A stretch of 64,000 nucleotides of DNA from Stenopsyche tienmushanensis (GCA_008973525.1 WACJ01000056.1:930001-994000), one strand, 5' to 3'; numbered from the stretch's first letter, positions 11,389-23,995 are shown. Numbers and translations are program-made. Notes: generated from the letters alone by a model not told the origin.

Positions 11389-12526
11389 CATGGCTTCGAA
11401 CCGGAACGAAACCGGTAAAACCGTTATTATTGTCGGAACGAAACCAGAACGAAAATATCGGTTTTTACTCAACAATACCCGTTAAGATATACCCCGGAGT
11501 CACATTCCAGTTTTCTTTGTTTTATTTTGAAAGCGAGGGATGATTGTCCCCCGCTTTCTCCGCATCGCGTTGATAGTCCTTAAATTAGGTCTGCTTCAAA
11601 AGTTCTAAGACTGCGAAACTCATTGTATATTACCGTATACACGATGATTTCATGTTTTTAAAAATAATTAAAATGCGCATAACAAACAAATAAATTCTCA
11701 ATGCCTACGTAGGGGAAGCATAAATGGAAAATAATAAATTAAGTAACGAATCATATTAACCTTTTGAAGAGTACAGTCGCGTATTTGCGATCGAACCCCA
11801 GTAATTAGCACTTTGCTTGTCGTCGGTCATTCTTGAGGTTATCGAGAGATTATAAGCTGTCAAAGCTAAGTACTAAGTATTTAGTATTTCAAGAAACAAA
11901 AGACTTGCTGACGTATGTAACTTATTGTTACACTTATTGTTACAGAACACCCAAGATCTCCAAAATAATGCAAACGTTACTAAAATGCTGTCGCCTGCCG
12001 CTGGATGGTATTTTGCGCGTGACACCTATGTTGTGACGCCGACCTTTGACCAATGCTTTGTGCGCGACATCACTGTGGTGTCGCCGGATGGCATAGTGTT
12101 AAGAAAGAGCATTTTTTGCGTTGAGTTCAGATGAAGAGTATCTTGCGTAAATCTTACGGTTGTATAGATCGATAATCCAGATAAATCGATGAAATCGATT
12201 AAATGAACGAATGTGCTATCAACAGTGTTTATTTATTAATATACAAGGTTTATATACGCTGCGCGGTCCTGACAGATAAGTGATTTTGTACGGACGATAA
12301 GTGACGAACATACAAATATAGCATCTACGTTTGAGTCTTTTTAAAATTAACTCACTACCTAAAGGGTTAAAGAAACTAAATTTGACGATATTATTAATGT
12401 AGAAAACATATTATAGAAGAAGGAATAAAATGTTCTAAATTATGCTAAAAAATCACCCGGAGAAAAACCGAAATTCATTATTTTTCCGAAACGAAAGCCG
12501 AAATAAAAACGGTTCGAAGCCAGGGG
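11389..12526. mobile_element. hAT-type MITE with 8-bp target duplication
   Basis: The inverted ends share TGGCTTCGAACCG: CATGGCTTCGAACCGG at the left and the complement of CGGTTCGAAGCCAGGGG at the right. They are flanked by GTTTAAAC (11381-11388) and ATTTAAAC (12527-12534), an 8-bp duplication with one mismatch, as hAT transposases produce. Arrays of GGAACGAAACC-like words lie inside both ends. Without the nested family A MITE (11756-12370) the element is about 525 bp. No coding capacity. Confidence 0.75.
11756..12370. mobile_element. TTAA MITE family A, full-length and nested
   Basis: A 615-bp piggyBac-type MITE inserted in the hAT-type MITE. It is flanked by TTAA (11756-11759 and 12367-12370). 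The left end starts TTAACCTTTTGAAGAGTACA and the right end is CACTACCTAAAGGGTTAA. The interior from about 12115 matches the copy at 3572-3888. About 270 bp (roughly 11826-12100) is absent from the other copies and may itself be an insertion; it carries short direct repeats, including TTATTGTTACA twice. Two overlapping open frames of 67 and 69 codons show no motif. Confidence 0.75.
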
Positions 12527-12534
12527 ATTTAAAC

Positions 12535-14870
12535 TATGATATATTAGTCAATTTGTTCATCGACTTCTTAAAATAGTCACCAATAATCTATAACAAGCTT
12601 TCTCTAAAGTTTACTGGAGCAACTTGGGCGTCGTAAATCTTTCTTATTGGCCGCAATCTCTAACGACATCTCCAAGTGCATACTGACCACTTAATGGGAT
12701 GAACATTTTCATTCAAGTTAAACTTAATGTTCCAGTATGGGCGGTAGGTCCATTTCATGTTATTGCACCAAATAAACTGCAATAATGTTGCGTCGATTTC
12801 CGCAACAACTCAACTTTTCGAGTACAATACAATGAAATTTTTAGATGATTTTCATAAAATCTTGATACATTGGTGTTAAATTTTTAAGCAATCGTTGATC
12901 ACATTTTCACAAGTGGTGGTGATGAAAATGAACATTATTCAAATCGCGTTTAATATCGTCTTTTAAATTTCAAAAAGCAGAATATAATCACTGCTCGAAT
13001 ATGAATTATTTGCATATCAATGAGAATATAAGATATAACAACTTCGAAGAACTTTCAAATTCAAACACTACCTGTCAGATCAATTTGAGTTTTATTCATC
13101 AAAATTATAAAGTTGATACTTTCCAGTGGCATCAAAATCTTATAGAAAATTTTTGGGTCGCAGACTTTTAGACAAGGCGGCATTCGAAAAATAAATTCGT
13201 CGAAGTGTTTTTTAGACGGAGAGTGGATCGAAGAATAATTGTGTAATTTGGGCAAGCAGCGGGTCAAAAAGGCATTCAGTGTTCGAGGAGCGGTTCTAAA
13301 GTGGAAGAAAGTCGAAGGGACGATAGAAAATTGTTTGAAAAAAGATAATCTGCTACGAAACGAGATATCGAGAGGCCAGCGGCGACCTCAATATGGCCGG
13401 CTATTATCATTATTCATGGCGACTTATGGAGCGGCACTCCAATATCGCGATAGGGACCATCTTAAAAATTGAAAGCACATAATCTAGCAAAGCGCGAGAT
13501 GCAATTGTGCTTCCACAAAGACGCCTCGACGATCCCATCAAAATTTAATCATGAACCCATAGAAATAAAGTTCATTTTTAAAGTGTATTCCGTTCAAATC
13601 CAACATATACCCCATAGGATGTCGTTTTTTGCGGTTTGCTATGAAAACTTCGACACAACAAAGGCATTAACAACATTAATTGCGTCGAAACACAACGACG
13701 TGAGATTAATGGGCGTCCATAATCGTTCGAGGAACAATGGAGGTATTTAAACGTTATAAGCGCATCAACTGTGGCACATCATAATCGGCGTAATGCGGTT
13801 ATTAATAATTAGAGCGGGCATCTATGCAAATGTAGGGTTTTAGGTCCCGGATTAGTTCCGGGGCGCTCCAGTCGACGCCGGGACGCCCTATAAATCGGGC
13901 TGGAAGACAGTTAGGAGCGATAAAGCTGTCCAGGGATGAAAGCGCTCTCGAGTCTCTCCCCTCAGCGAAAACCTCTTCCCGGCCCTATGGTGCATTATTT
14001 TCAGGAAAATATTGAAAGCGGAACTTAATATGAACCACTAGCTGGAAGACCTTTTCAAAACAAACACAACTTAACCCCGACCGTAATGTCAAACTTTCAT
14101 ATAAACGTCGTATGAGAAGCGTTACATTTTGTACTAAAGTTTCTAGCATAAAATGTGTTACACAATCTCAATACTGAAATTAAGCTTGAACGCAAAATAT
14201 GATAGTATTCTCATATTTACTGTGCATATGTTACATTGTAATACAGGGTGCGGCAGGGAAACTTCCTTATTTAAAACGCGCGCTCTAAATGCACAGATAT
14301 TTGGAGATGTGACCTAACGTTATATATAATGTAGATTTAGTAACTATCATGCGGGGGACTGTCTTTAAATGTCTCTTTTTAACATGGAAAAAAATCAAGG
14401 GTTTTATAATAAACCCATGTGACTAGGTCGTTTAAGCGAAAAGAGTATTTTTACAAATGGTACGTGTTTAGGATAATATTTTGCTACCTGTCAACCGTCT
14501 TCTACGACGTTTGCCATCGTACAACACCCACTTTTGGTTTCAGGTTACCATATGAACCAATTTATCTCGTTACCAAGCCTTCCCAATCGTCTTTGATGTG
14601 CCTGTGCATTGTTGAATCGGAGTAGCTTAAAATCTCCTGCCAACTGATGAATAATTAGTGTAGGAATTGCCTCAATTTCAGCAGCTATCTTTACCCATCT
14701 CCCACACATGATATCATAATTTCATGTTTAGAATTTTGTATATTATATTTGTTATTATATTAAATGACATATTAATTAAGAAATTTTTAAAAGTTTTATT
14801 AATAATATTGGAAAAAAATGCCTACGGTCAAAGTTTTTGAACATGAAACTCATTTTATACGAGCAATATT
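12535..14870. other. Gene-free stretch; low-copy CG-rich block near 13.5-14.0 kb
   Basis: No gene recognised. A CTATAAATC TATA-like word sits in CG-rich sequence at 13888-13896, followed by ACAGTTAG about 20 bp downstream, which is too close for a standard initiator. At 14244 the sequence ATACAGGGTG resembles a Tc1-type terminus, but no partner end was found. Confidence 0.35.
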
Positions 14871-15033
14871 GAATAAAAATCACCATGTTTTTCTGCATTA
14901 TATTAACTTTATTCAGCGACCGACTTTGAAAGCCTAGGCTTTCATTTCATCTGTCTTTCATGTCTGACGATGAAAGGCCAGGCTTTCGAAATAAAGTTAG
15001 TAAACAGTGGGAAAAAACATGGTGTTTTTATTT
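14871..15033. mobile_element. Fold-back MITE (long imperfect hairpin)
   Basis: The left arm GAATAAAAATCACCATG...AACTTTATTC and the right arm AATAAAGTT...CATGGTGTTTTTATTTC are reverse complements with gaps. They enclose GAAAGCCTAGGCTTTC (14928-14943), a perfect 16-bp palindrome, and its diverged partner GATGAAAGGCCAGGCTTTC. The whole 163 bp can fold into one long imperfect hairpin, as small fold-back elements do. No protein coded. Confidence 0.55.
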
Positions 15034-15848
15034 CATATTAATTTTCACTTTGTTTGGGATTCAATAAAGCATATCAACTTTAATGGAAAAAAAACAAATA
15101 AGTAAAAGAAGAATAAATATGAGGAAATTATGAGAAAGAAAAACTATAAGAAAAGGATATTTTAATTAAAATAAACAGCACTCTACAAAATCGACACAAA
15201 TGAAACAATATTCGCATTAATATAAATGGGATCGAATGCTCTATAATGATCGATGAGAAGCACAACTCAATTATCTATAAAATGGCATAATTTAGTTTGA
15301 AACTCGGTCAAAGAATAACGAAGCAATTTTTTTGCGATCGCGGTACAATAAAACCGGCCCGCTCTGCTAATAATCAAGGTTCATTTTCTTGAGAAGTAAA
15401 ACGCCCGACGAGAACCCTGGAGGGAGAGGAATTGCGATGTGATCATTTTTTCCCTTCCTATATTCGAGAGAGAGCACAAAAACTAGGATTGTTCATCGTC
15501 ATCCGTAATACAGTGGAAAAAATAACAAACCGTTTCCTATCCAAACAAAGGACGACGGATTAAAAGAACCGCAATCGAAAAGAAGTACCGCTTCGAGCTA
15601 TTCGATAAATGAATCGCGTAAGAAAGTACTAACTCGGATAGTTGCCGATCGACTCGGGAGAAACGAAGGGTGGTCTTCCTAGTTTGTTTTGAAGAGAAGG
15701 AGTTCTCGGTTAATTTACTTCCATCGAGTTACTCTTGCTCCAATTTAAAAAACGGGAACAAAAGTTTTAGCTCCAAAAAGTTTGAGCTGCAATATAGCAT
15801 CATTGATCGATTGTTTAACCGTTAACGAAAAATAAATATTTATTTTTT

Positions 15849-16145
15849 GTCGGTTTGTTCACAGTAAATTCTTCCGATGGAAAGTTCGTCGCGCGCGAAA
15901 ATTAAAATCAAGCGCAGTCAAATCTCATTTGATGCGATAGATTCACATAAAAATTAGGGAAACATTCCGTCAATTTGAAGAAAAAAAAAACGGAATAAAA
16001 TCAAAGCACTACTTCAAAATGAATACAAGAGATAATGAGTGCATTAGAATTGCATGTTGCAAGTTCATCACAAAGAGAATAAGTCTCAACTTCGCCCTTT
16101 GACAATGCAATTAAACTTTGCGATACTGCTTTGCCGACATACAAT
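15849..16145 (+). repeat. Dispersed repeat D, copy 1
   Basis: Matches 49980-50222 in the same orientation. Shared landmarks are CACAGTAAATTCTTCCGATG, a GCGCGCGAAAA block and TTGACAATGCAATTAAACTTT. Its terminus also matches the inverted repeats of the element at 50239-50710, so this is probably a relic of the same DNA transposon family. No intact frame. Confidence 0.65.
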
Positions 16146-16325
16146 TCATCAGCCCGCGTTGAAATTTAGACTAGTTCATAATTAGTGCGGAAAAAATATG
16201 ATTTTCCAACACAATGCAAAATTTAAGATTTAAAATATTTAAAATTATTTGCATTATTTCAATATTTGATTACATCTTAAGTTACATCGGTGATATCATC
16301 AACGCAGCTTCTTTTCAAAACTGAA

Positions 16326-16794
16326 TTAACCCTTTCCACATAAATTTGTTTTTGGGTAGGGATAGCGCCAGTTCGTAATTAATTTAGAAAAAAATAAGAT
16401 CGTTGCGCAACGCGTAATTATTCGTTTACTCGTAACTCTCCAAAAAAATACAGAACAAAGTTTTTGAAGGTTTATTTATTGGAATATCATCATTGTTATC
16501 GTGTTTTGATATCAACTGCATTTAAATCGTTACCAATAAAAAAAGGAAAAATCTTATTTGGAAAATGATAACATTTTCATATGTAATACATTTTTAGGTA
16601 AAATACGTACATATAGGGGCGGAGATCTATGCTTTTATTGTAAAATAGTATCTATAGTATATATGAATAATACAATGAATAGTAAAAATAATAAACAGAA
16701 CATAATACATGGTATACATACGAGTTTAAAATTTTGGCGACACAATGTCGACATATGAATATTAAAACCCATTTGTACGAGTGGAAAGGGTTAA
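16326..16794. mobile_element. TTAA MITE family B, complete
   Basis: A 469-bp piggyBac-type MITE with perfect 14-bp inverted ends, TTAACCCTTTCCAC and GTGGAAAGGGTTAA, flanked by TTAA. Its right two-thirds match the copy at 53030-53941, and it carries uninterrupted sequence at the two TTAA sites where that copy has insertions. The left end also matches 30450-30509 in inverse orientation. The 66-codon frame at 16558-16758 falls inside and is not a gene. Confidence 0.85.
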
Positions 16795-18465
16795 AAAGAG
16801 ATCTTATTTCCGAAGATTTCGTTATAATAAAAATAAAGTTTGCATTCGTGTACACATATGTATATTGTGTTGTAAGAATATTTTGCAAGTTAATATATAA
16901 AAACATCTTTAGAGCAAACATCCCGAGCGCTAAACGGGATCTCGTTGTAAATTTATTCCGATAGTTCTTGTAATGTAATCGAATAATAATGTATACAAAG
17001 TAGTGCGAACGACAAGCACATGAATATATTCCGCGGAGGCAAGGCGACCATAAAAAGATCATTAATAACACATTCAAATGTTAATGTAGATGGGAAGATC
17101 GCGCGTGATTCGTTAGAGTATCCACACTCATAAATATTAATATCCGGGGGCGTTAAAAAGATCCTCGAATCGTTCATTTTTTCAGGTTTACAAATCTCCG
17201 CATGTTGGTCCCCCCCAAACAATTGAATATTCCGACGGCGTCCTCTTCCTGGAGGCCGGATCTCGGGCTAAGAGAAAAGTTGCAGAGACGCCTTTGTCAT
17301 ATTTTGCAAATGGCACATGTCACGCCGAACACTAAATGCCTGTTTCGGTTAAAAGCAAAAACAGATACTGCGAAAAGCGGAAAAGTTACTCCATAACCGG
17401 GCCGGGTGAGCTCGCTTCGATCGCTCCGGGGGTGAGATCGCTCCTTGTCCGAAATTTTCATCCCCGCGACGCAATTTCAAATCGCGCTGCATAAAAAATG
17501 TCGGCGGTTTTCGACTCGATAGCGTTTCAATTAATAAAATTGAGGCGGATGTCGACGTCCATTTCCGCATCCTAATAAACGGAAACAACCGTACACGATA
17601 AATAGCGGGACCGCATCTTCGCAAACGTATCGCAGTCAGTTCATCCCCGGATCGGTTTCATTAATATGCGGCAAAATCGCAATATACAGCCTCCTCGCTT
17701 TCATTAATCTTTTTTGCGTACTTCACTTGTTGGTTTCGCCCCTCGTCGTTCCTTTTTATCCGAGTCATCTATTTTGTGTTGCTAGTTTACCCTAATTTTG
17801 CGCGACGCCGGCTCGAATCCTCCGATTTGCCGTTTAATAAATTAAGCACGCCGCGACAGTTGAATCTCCTATTAAATGTCTAGTCATAATTTAATCGAGT
17901 ACGAAAATAATGCTATTATTGGACCGTTATAAGGATGGATTACGTCAGATGGCGAAATTTATTTGACATCGTAAGAAAGCCCCGCAAATAGTCTTCCGAA
18001 AATACGAAAGAAAACTATTTATATGTACGCCCCGTTACAGATATTGTTACGATCGGACTTATACCTGACGTAAATATTCACCAATAATCTTGACAATAAA
18101 ACGCGCCGAGTAAAAACTTAATATCGCATATTCGGCAAAGAAAATCGAACGACTGTATTTAACGACGGAAAATATATATTAGATTGTCCCGTTATGAATG
18201 TCGTTTTTTTTATACTTACTTTTTGAGCATTTCTAATGTCTCAATTAGGGAATCCAAACCCAAACCAAAATGTGGATACCGGGATTGCATTAGACCATCC
18301 CGGGATAAAATTAATTTGAAGGCGAAAGAATTTTATTTATTTAAGAAAATATAAAAATACAATTCAAAAATAGATAAATAAAACACTAATAAAAAAAAAA
18401 TTAGAAGTCAGACAACTTGCTGCTGAAAATGCACGCCCAGCTTCCACAATCCTTCGTATTTAAAT
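16795..18465. other. Gene-free stretch; low-copy CG-rich block
   Basis: About 17140-18200 is CG-rich with no recognised gene. GATAAATA at 17597-17604 followed by CGCAGTCAGTTC at 17631 is a weak TATA plus initiator-like arrangement; the spacing of about 36-40 bp is longer than the usual 30. Small open frames at 17202-17396 and 17349-17624 on opposite strands have no motifs. Confidence 0.35.
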
Positions 18466-18962
18466 CACATATTTAAATCATAGTTTGAGTTGATGACCGC
18501 GTGATCCTCCATTTTCGTATAACACCATCAATATGACTGATAAAATTCCTTTCTGCTGAGACACGGACTAAAACTCACAAAAATCCCAATTTCCCGACAA
18601 ATTATTTATTTCCGTCGCTGCAGATGAATACTTACATACTATAATACTTTGATGTGATTCGTAATTATATTACGGAGGAATACAAAAAATCTGAACCCCG
18701 TATCTATTATATTTCTTATCGATATTCCCATTATTAGAGTCGAGGTGTAGTAAATACATCATCGGTAGGGAAAGGCTAATATAACAATTTGAAAAACATA
18801 TATGCACTGTATATATGTACACAAAGATTAGACTGTTACTGGCGTGGCCTAAGCTTGCCAAATAGTAGTTACGCTACTGTTTTCCAGCGTCCAGATTTCG
18901 GCGAGAATGTCTCGATTTAGTAGCCTTCATCGTACTGGTGAGGTGTACGATTTCTGTTAGAT
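18466..18962 (-). repeat. Dispersed repeat E, copy 1
   Basis: About 500 bp that matches 35281-35791 in the opposite orientation. Landmarks on the minus strand are GGCTACTAAATCGAGACA, CCTTTCCCTACCGATGATG, and TTAGTCCGTGTCTCAGCAG. Both copies contain a YTAACCTTTCCCTACC-like word resembling a piggyBac-type terminus. The family is not identified. A 63-codon frame inside it (18670-18861) is not credible as a gene. Confidence 0.75.
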
Positions 18963-21285
18963 AATTTTTTTTTAGTCGACTTACATCTGGAGAACGTTAT
19001 TTAATACAAAAAAGATTTTTTTCAAACTGCATTTAAAGACTGCACGACATTACTGATGAGATCAAGGTGGTGTGCGCGAGTATGTGTCATGATTTAATCG
19101 ATTAAGGAACAACCGTTTATCTTGTGAACGAAGATGAAAAGTCGTTGTTGTATTCAAATCATAAACGCAAAAGAATGGCTTTTAAACGGCAAGTAAAAAA
19201 ACCAACCCTTCGATCGGGTCTAACAGTAAAAAATCTATTTTAAATGTTTAGTGGGACTCTAAAGGGATAATCTAACATGAAGTCCTTCCATATAGTCAAA
19301 CTATAACGAGGGAGATTTATTGTTCACAATTAGAAAGTTTAAAAGTGGCATTGAGTACGAAGAGGCCAGGCGTAAAGGAAAAAAAATCATAAATATAGAA
19401 GAAGAAAAATGGTGAATCAAAAAATATTTTATATTAAGAACTTGTTAAATTTTATTCTTCTGGAATTAATTAATAATATTTTTGTTTGAATTTAACTATT
19501 TCATTTAAAAAACGACATTCCTAACGGGACAATCTATAATTCTGCACGACGTGAATTGAGGAATGACGGAATTGCCGTCGTAAATAACCAAACGCCCTTA
19601 GATCTCATTAATGGCGACTTTATTGGGACTCTTTCGAGACGCGGTTGCACCGTAAAACTACGATGTTTATATAAAAGAGAAAAGTTCACAGCAACGGTGG
19701 TGCGATTTGATGAAAAGTTAATGCTAAACTTTCCGGAACTACGAAAGCCGACAAAGAATCTCCTAAGTCGGAAACGGCGGCACATCCGGAGCGGTCAAGT
19801 CAAATATTGAATCGTCCGGGAGCGTTTGCTCAGCGGCGAAAACTCGGAGATTTCCACTTACAGATCAGCGGCGGCAAAATTATTTCTTACGAGCACATTG
19901 GGGCTTTCGAGCAAATAAGTTTGGACGGAGTATTTCGCTTTATTGGGAGAAGAGATGTGTGAGTTTGGCTTACTGCTAATCCCGATGCAAACTTTGTCCG
20001 CGTTTTGTGCATATCGGTTTAGACATCCCAACCGATGCAAGCTAACACCACAAATGGGTTTAGACTATGCAAATTATTAGAAACACGTACTAACGTTCAA
20101 TAATTTATCCAACCCAGTATTTAATAATGAACGGGCTGTTATTAGATAGACAGCATGTTATGTGAACGTCCGTGCGAGGATTTAAAGTTTGGAGTAAGCA
20201 ACTGACGTGAGGAAGATAGTTCATAGAATATGATCATAGGTCTTGCGGGAAAAGACTTCACAAATCTGCCAGAAAGTGGAACAAGTGATTTTGGCAGATA
20301 AGCGAGTGAAAGTTTCCCGAATAACGATAATGCAGGTATCTCAGCAAAAGCGGTTTGTTGCATTATTCATGAAAACGTGTCTAAGTTTAGTCCAAAATAA
20401 GTTTTAAACGAACACTCAACGAAATACCTGTCAAAAGAAGTTTTAACTATATAATAGAATACCAGAAACATTTGTTCTATTAGTCCTTTGGTTAATTAAT
20501 CGAAACGTGACAAAACAATAAAAACAAATCGTAAATGTAATGTTTGATACACTACACGAAATGCATGAATCATGTGCGTGCATACTCATCAAAGGGTTAA
20601 AAGGATTTTATATCCATTCAATAGAAACAAGACTTCTTTCGGCATTGCAAATATTTTCTGATCATTCATGCAAATAAATATATTCGGAAGATCCAAGATG
20701 TTACAAACGAGATATATTGAAAGACTTGAAATGCATCCAGCATCTGCAATTTTAAAAAATACGAGAAAACCAATATACGGCAAATGCAATAATAATAAAA
20801 AAAAATTGGGAACTATGTGAATTGATTATACGGCGCATTGTTACGAGAGATGAAAATTGAATCGTGTGCATTCATGCACAGCGAAAGAGACTATGGAACA
20901 ATTAAAATCCAATTTCTATTCAAAATGCAGGATTTTGTATTAAAAAAAAATATGCAGATAGTATTTATCACTTTTTAAATTCAATCCTATTTAAAGTCGA
21001 GTCATAAATAATTGCCGTTTTTTTTCAAACATTTTTTTAGCTTTAACAAAATAACAAAGCAATCTCTTCAATATTATTAGTGATAACTTTCTCCGATTTT
21101 ACTTAACTTTTTAATACCCCCCTCATAATATTTAGCAGGTTTAGATGAAAAGAAAACTTCGATGCGTGATTCACTTCATCATTTTTTTTATTTTTTTCCA
21201 TTGTCCAATTATCATTTCCTTCTAAAGCAGGAACAAATGAATCGATTTTTTGTGCATTGTTTATGAAAACAAATGACGTGGTCTT
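18963..21285. other. Gene-free stretch
   Basis: No gene or paired repeat recognised. CATCAAAGGGTTAA at 20587-20600 resembles a solo right end of a TTAA MITE. The opposite-strand frames near 19534-19810 overlap in CG-rich sequence and look compositional. Confidence 0.4.
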
Positions 21286-21413
21286 GTATGCTATCAACAG
21301 TGTTTATTTACAATTGACTCTGCCTCGAATTGAAGATTATCTTACGCTGATAAGAACTGACAGAAATCAACGACTTCATCGATTTTAAATTTGCTCACTC
21401 CTCAAAAGGCTAA
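21286..21413. mobile_element. TTAA MITE family A, 3' fragment
   Basis: Begins TATGCTATCAACAGTGTTTA, a block shared with 12229-12250 and 33005-33030, and ends CTCAAAAGGCTAA, a decayed form of the family A right end AAAGGGTTAA. The left part of the element is missing. Confidence 0.6.
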
Positions 21414-23390
21414 GCCACTGTCTTTTGCGTAAAACTTTATCGTCTCCAGTAAATTTTAACCATAGCCGTACAACTGTTGCCTTGTTTAAACTCTCAAAAC
21501 ATTATATGATGAAAATGCACTTTTTAATTTTCCATTTTACGAGTAAAAAATGACATAAGGTATGACACGGTTAACCGTTGTCGAAAGATTCATACCTATT
21601 TAATGATAACCTATACCAACCAATGCGGATGACTCATCAAAGGTAAAACCGAATAATTATAACGGTTTCTTTTCGCCGGCAACTATTTTTGACTCAACCT
21701 AATAATTAATAAAACCGCCCATAAAGGCATAAAAGATAATTTGCGGTCATTAACTATCTGACTATTATTTCTGCCTAACTAATATCTATATAACTATTAA
21801 ATTTCAACTTAGAATTATTTTTACTACTAAAACTTGTAGCATGAATTGTTAGCGCTTCTGATTCTTTTGGAAATATAACTTTAGTATTTTTTTAACTTCA
21901 ACAAATAGAAGAACAAAATTCATTTCATGTACGTACCCAAAAAATGTTATATTTACGCCTACAACAAACACTGGAAAACATGTAGCGTCCTAACTATAAA
22001 ATAATGACTGAAGAAAATTTTAATCATACTTTCGCGCAACACTTCTGAAAAGCACGCTGCCATACAATTGGTAGTTCGAAATATTTTGAGGTTTACGTTC
22101 ATAATGAATGTTTGGTCGTTCAACAGACGAACTATAATAGAAAAGGACAAAGAAACCAAAATAACCTATGGAAATATCGGTCACGAAAAGATCGAGCAAT
22201 GTTGAATAAGAATTACAAAATAAACAGCATATGTTAGATTTTTAAACATTCTAAATGAGCCATTGGGCATTGTATGATGAAGCTTAAAATAGACGTAAGA
22301 GAATAAAATTTAATCAATTGTGAATCAATGGATTTCAATCAATCCACTTTTTAAAAACTATGTCATCATCAGACAGTATTGATTCCATATTGGGTATAAA
22401 AACATCAACAAAATGTGGAAGAAAGTGATAAGAAAACGAAGGAATGGAGAGAAAAAAAAACATCTACAGGTGTTGAATGGAAAGTATGATCGAGCCAAAA
22501 GAGTGGTAGCGCCCGGGGCCATTGTAAAATCGTTCGCCAGAGTAAAAGTGATCGTAAGCAAAACTTTGAAAAACATAAAGCACACATAATGTACTACGTA
22601 AACCGAGATTGAGAAGATTTAATATGCAATCGCCGATAAAAGCTTTCAGGGCTGCCTCAGAAGCACACACACAGCTCGATAAAAACTTTCGCAAGCATAA
22701 AAAGCGCGCAGAGCCTCGCGACAAGCGTTATAAAGAATAACAAATTAAATCGCCAATTTGTTAAAGCCACTTAAGTGGGCAAATTTGCCACGACGTCGTA
22801 ATTTTTCGACAAATTCGTTATGCGACGAATTACATTGAGGAATGCGAAATCGCAAGCCGCATTATAGCGCAAAATATTTCCTTGGTGTATGGTAGGTTTT
22901 TTTCTCCTCCTGAAAGGCGAGTTAATTTAAAAACGCATTTGTCTCGGCGAGGTTAATTTATATTTCTGTCGCCGTTCCTCATGTCCGAAATTGAAAAACA
23001 CGAACAACTTCCACAAGTGGTCTGAGAGACGGTGAACATTTCTTTTTCAGCTTTCACGCAAATACGTGGAAGCCCAAGAATTGATGTAAATAGGGAAAAA
23101 AAGCTTAACGAATTAAGTATTTTTTTAATGTAATTTCCCAAGAATTTTTTTAACAACTTTGTTCTTAATACATATATTTAAACTGTTTGCTAAAACGTTA
23201 TTAATGCTAAAACATCGTTACCAAAGACTATTTTTTGAAATACCGAAATATTAGAGGCATCCATATCTAATGTCGTCTTTTTTTTTCGATGCATCATTTT
23301 CAAACTAGTCTTCTTCAGTTTGTAGAGCAATAAGGACATGTTTTAAAATTTCTCGTAACATCTTTTTTTCAATGCCATATGAAAAATAAA
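21414..23390. other. Gene-free stretch
   Basis: Nothing recognised. About 22700-22960 is richer in CG. Overlapping minus-strand frames at 22358-22724 have low-complexity Cys/Phe/Leu-rich translations without domain signatures. Confidence 0.4.
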
Positions 23391-23655
23391 GCAACAAAGA
23401 CTACAAAGAAAATCTGCGAGATTTATGGTGATACATTGGATGTCAAGAAATACCAGTGATGGATTAAAACTAAATCTAGTTATTTGAAGTGAACAACAGA
23501 CTTGAAGTCTTTAATCGAGGACAATCCGATGATGCTGAACAAAAATTATCAGAAATAATCGGCCAACATATCTTGGTCCAATACTCAGAGGATCCTCAAG
23601 AAGTTGGACTAGATTAAAAAATAAGGAGTTTGGGTCTCACTCGCATTGATGGTTT
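23391..23655 (+). pseudogene. mariner transposase, N-terminal half (interrupted)
   Basis: Decayed N-terminal half of a mariner-type transposase. From 23391 the frame gives TTKKICEIYGDTLDVKKYQ, the first helix-turn-helix region of mariner proteins, and then a stop codon. Further on come DLKSLIEDNPMM, SNTQRILKKLD and GVWVSLAL, corresponding to the second helix-turn-helix and the linker usually read as KKLGVWVPH. Frames shift between blocks, so it is dead. The C-terminal half resumes at 23996; between them lies a LINE fragment on the opposite strand, so this appears to be one gene split by a later insertion. These short decayed blocks carry no single open frame longer than about 40 codons. Confidence 0.7.
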
Positions 23656-23985
23656 TTTAATTTTATTTTTTATTATTATTCGTAGTGACAAGTATGAGAG
23701 AGGACGGATACTAAAAATAGTATCCATCCAAGGCACATTTGGCTCTGAAACTATGACAGAAGGCCACCAAGTCCCTGTGACCAAGAGGTCCAAAAAAAGG
23801 ACCTCTGATACGGCACAGGAGCGCCTCTATCTCGGCCGACATGCCCAAACACGACCACAGAACGTGATCCGCATCCATGAAAGGATCCCCGCACACATAG
23901 TCCGAATTATCAAACCAGATATGCCGCAAAACGGTCTTGCCCCGTCAGGAACTGAAGCTGAAACTTGAATTGAATTGACAAACTG
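23656..23985 (-). pseudogene. Non-LTR retrotransposon ORF2 C-terminus (jockey/I type), 5'-truncated
   Basis: On the minus strand, TGQDRFAAYL followed after a frameshift by CGDPFMDADHVLWSCLG (within 23711-23929) matches the C-terminal cysteine-rich region of jockey/I-type LINE ORF2 proteins, where CG-x-DHVLWxC is typical. About 40 further codons run to a stop, followed by a UTR ending in an A-rich AATAATAATAAAAAATAAAA tail near 23650-23690, as expected for a LINE 3' end. All upstream domains are missing. Its insertion explains the gap in the flanking mariner relic. Confidence 0.7.
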
Positions 23986-23995
23986 CAAAAAAAAA

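Noticed and set aside
13239..13472. Possible mariner fragment (GCGGTTCTAAAGTGG also found in the 62-kb mariner)
   Set aside because: Only a 15-base match, and the surrounding translation does not follow mariner order.
14244..14640. Tc1-type element starting ATACAGGGTG
   Set aside because: No inverted partner end and no transposase motif.
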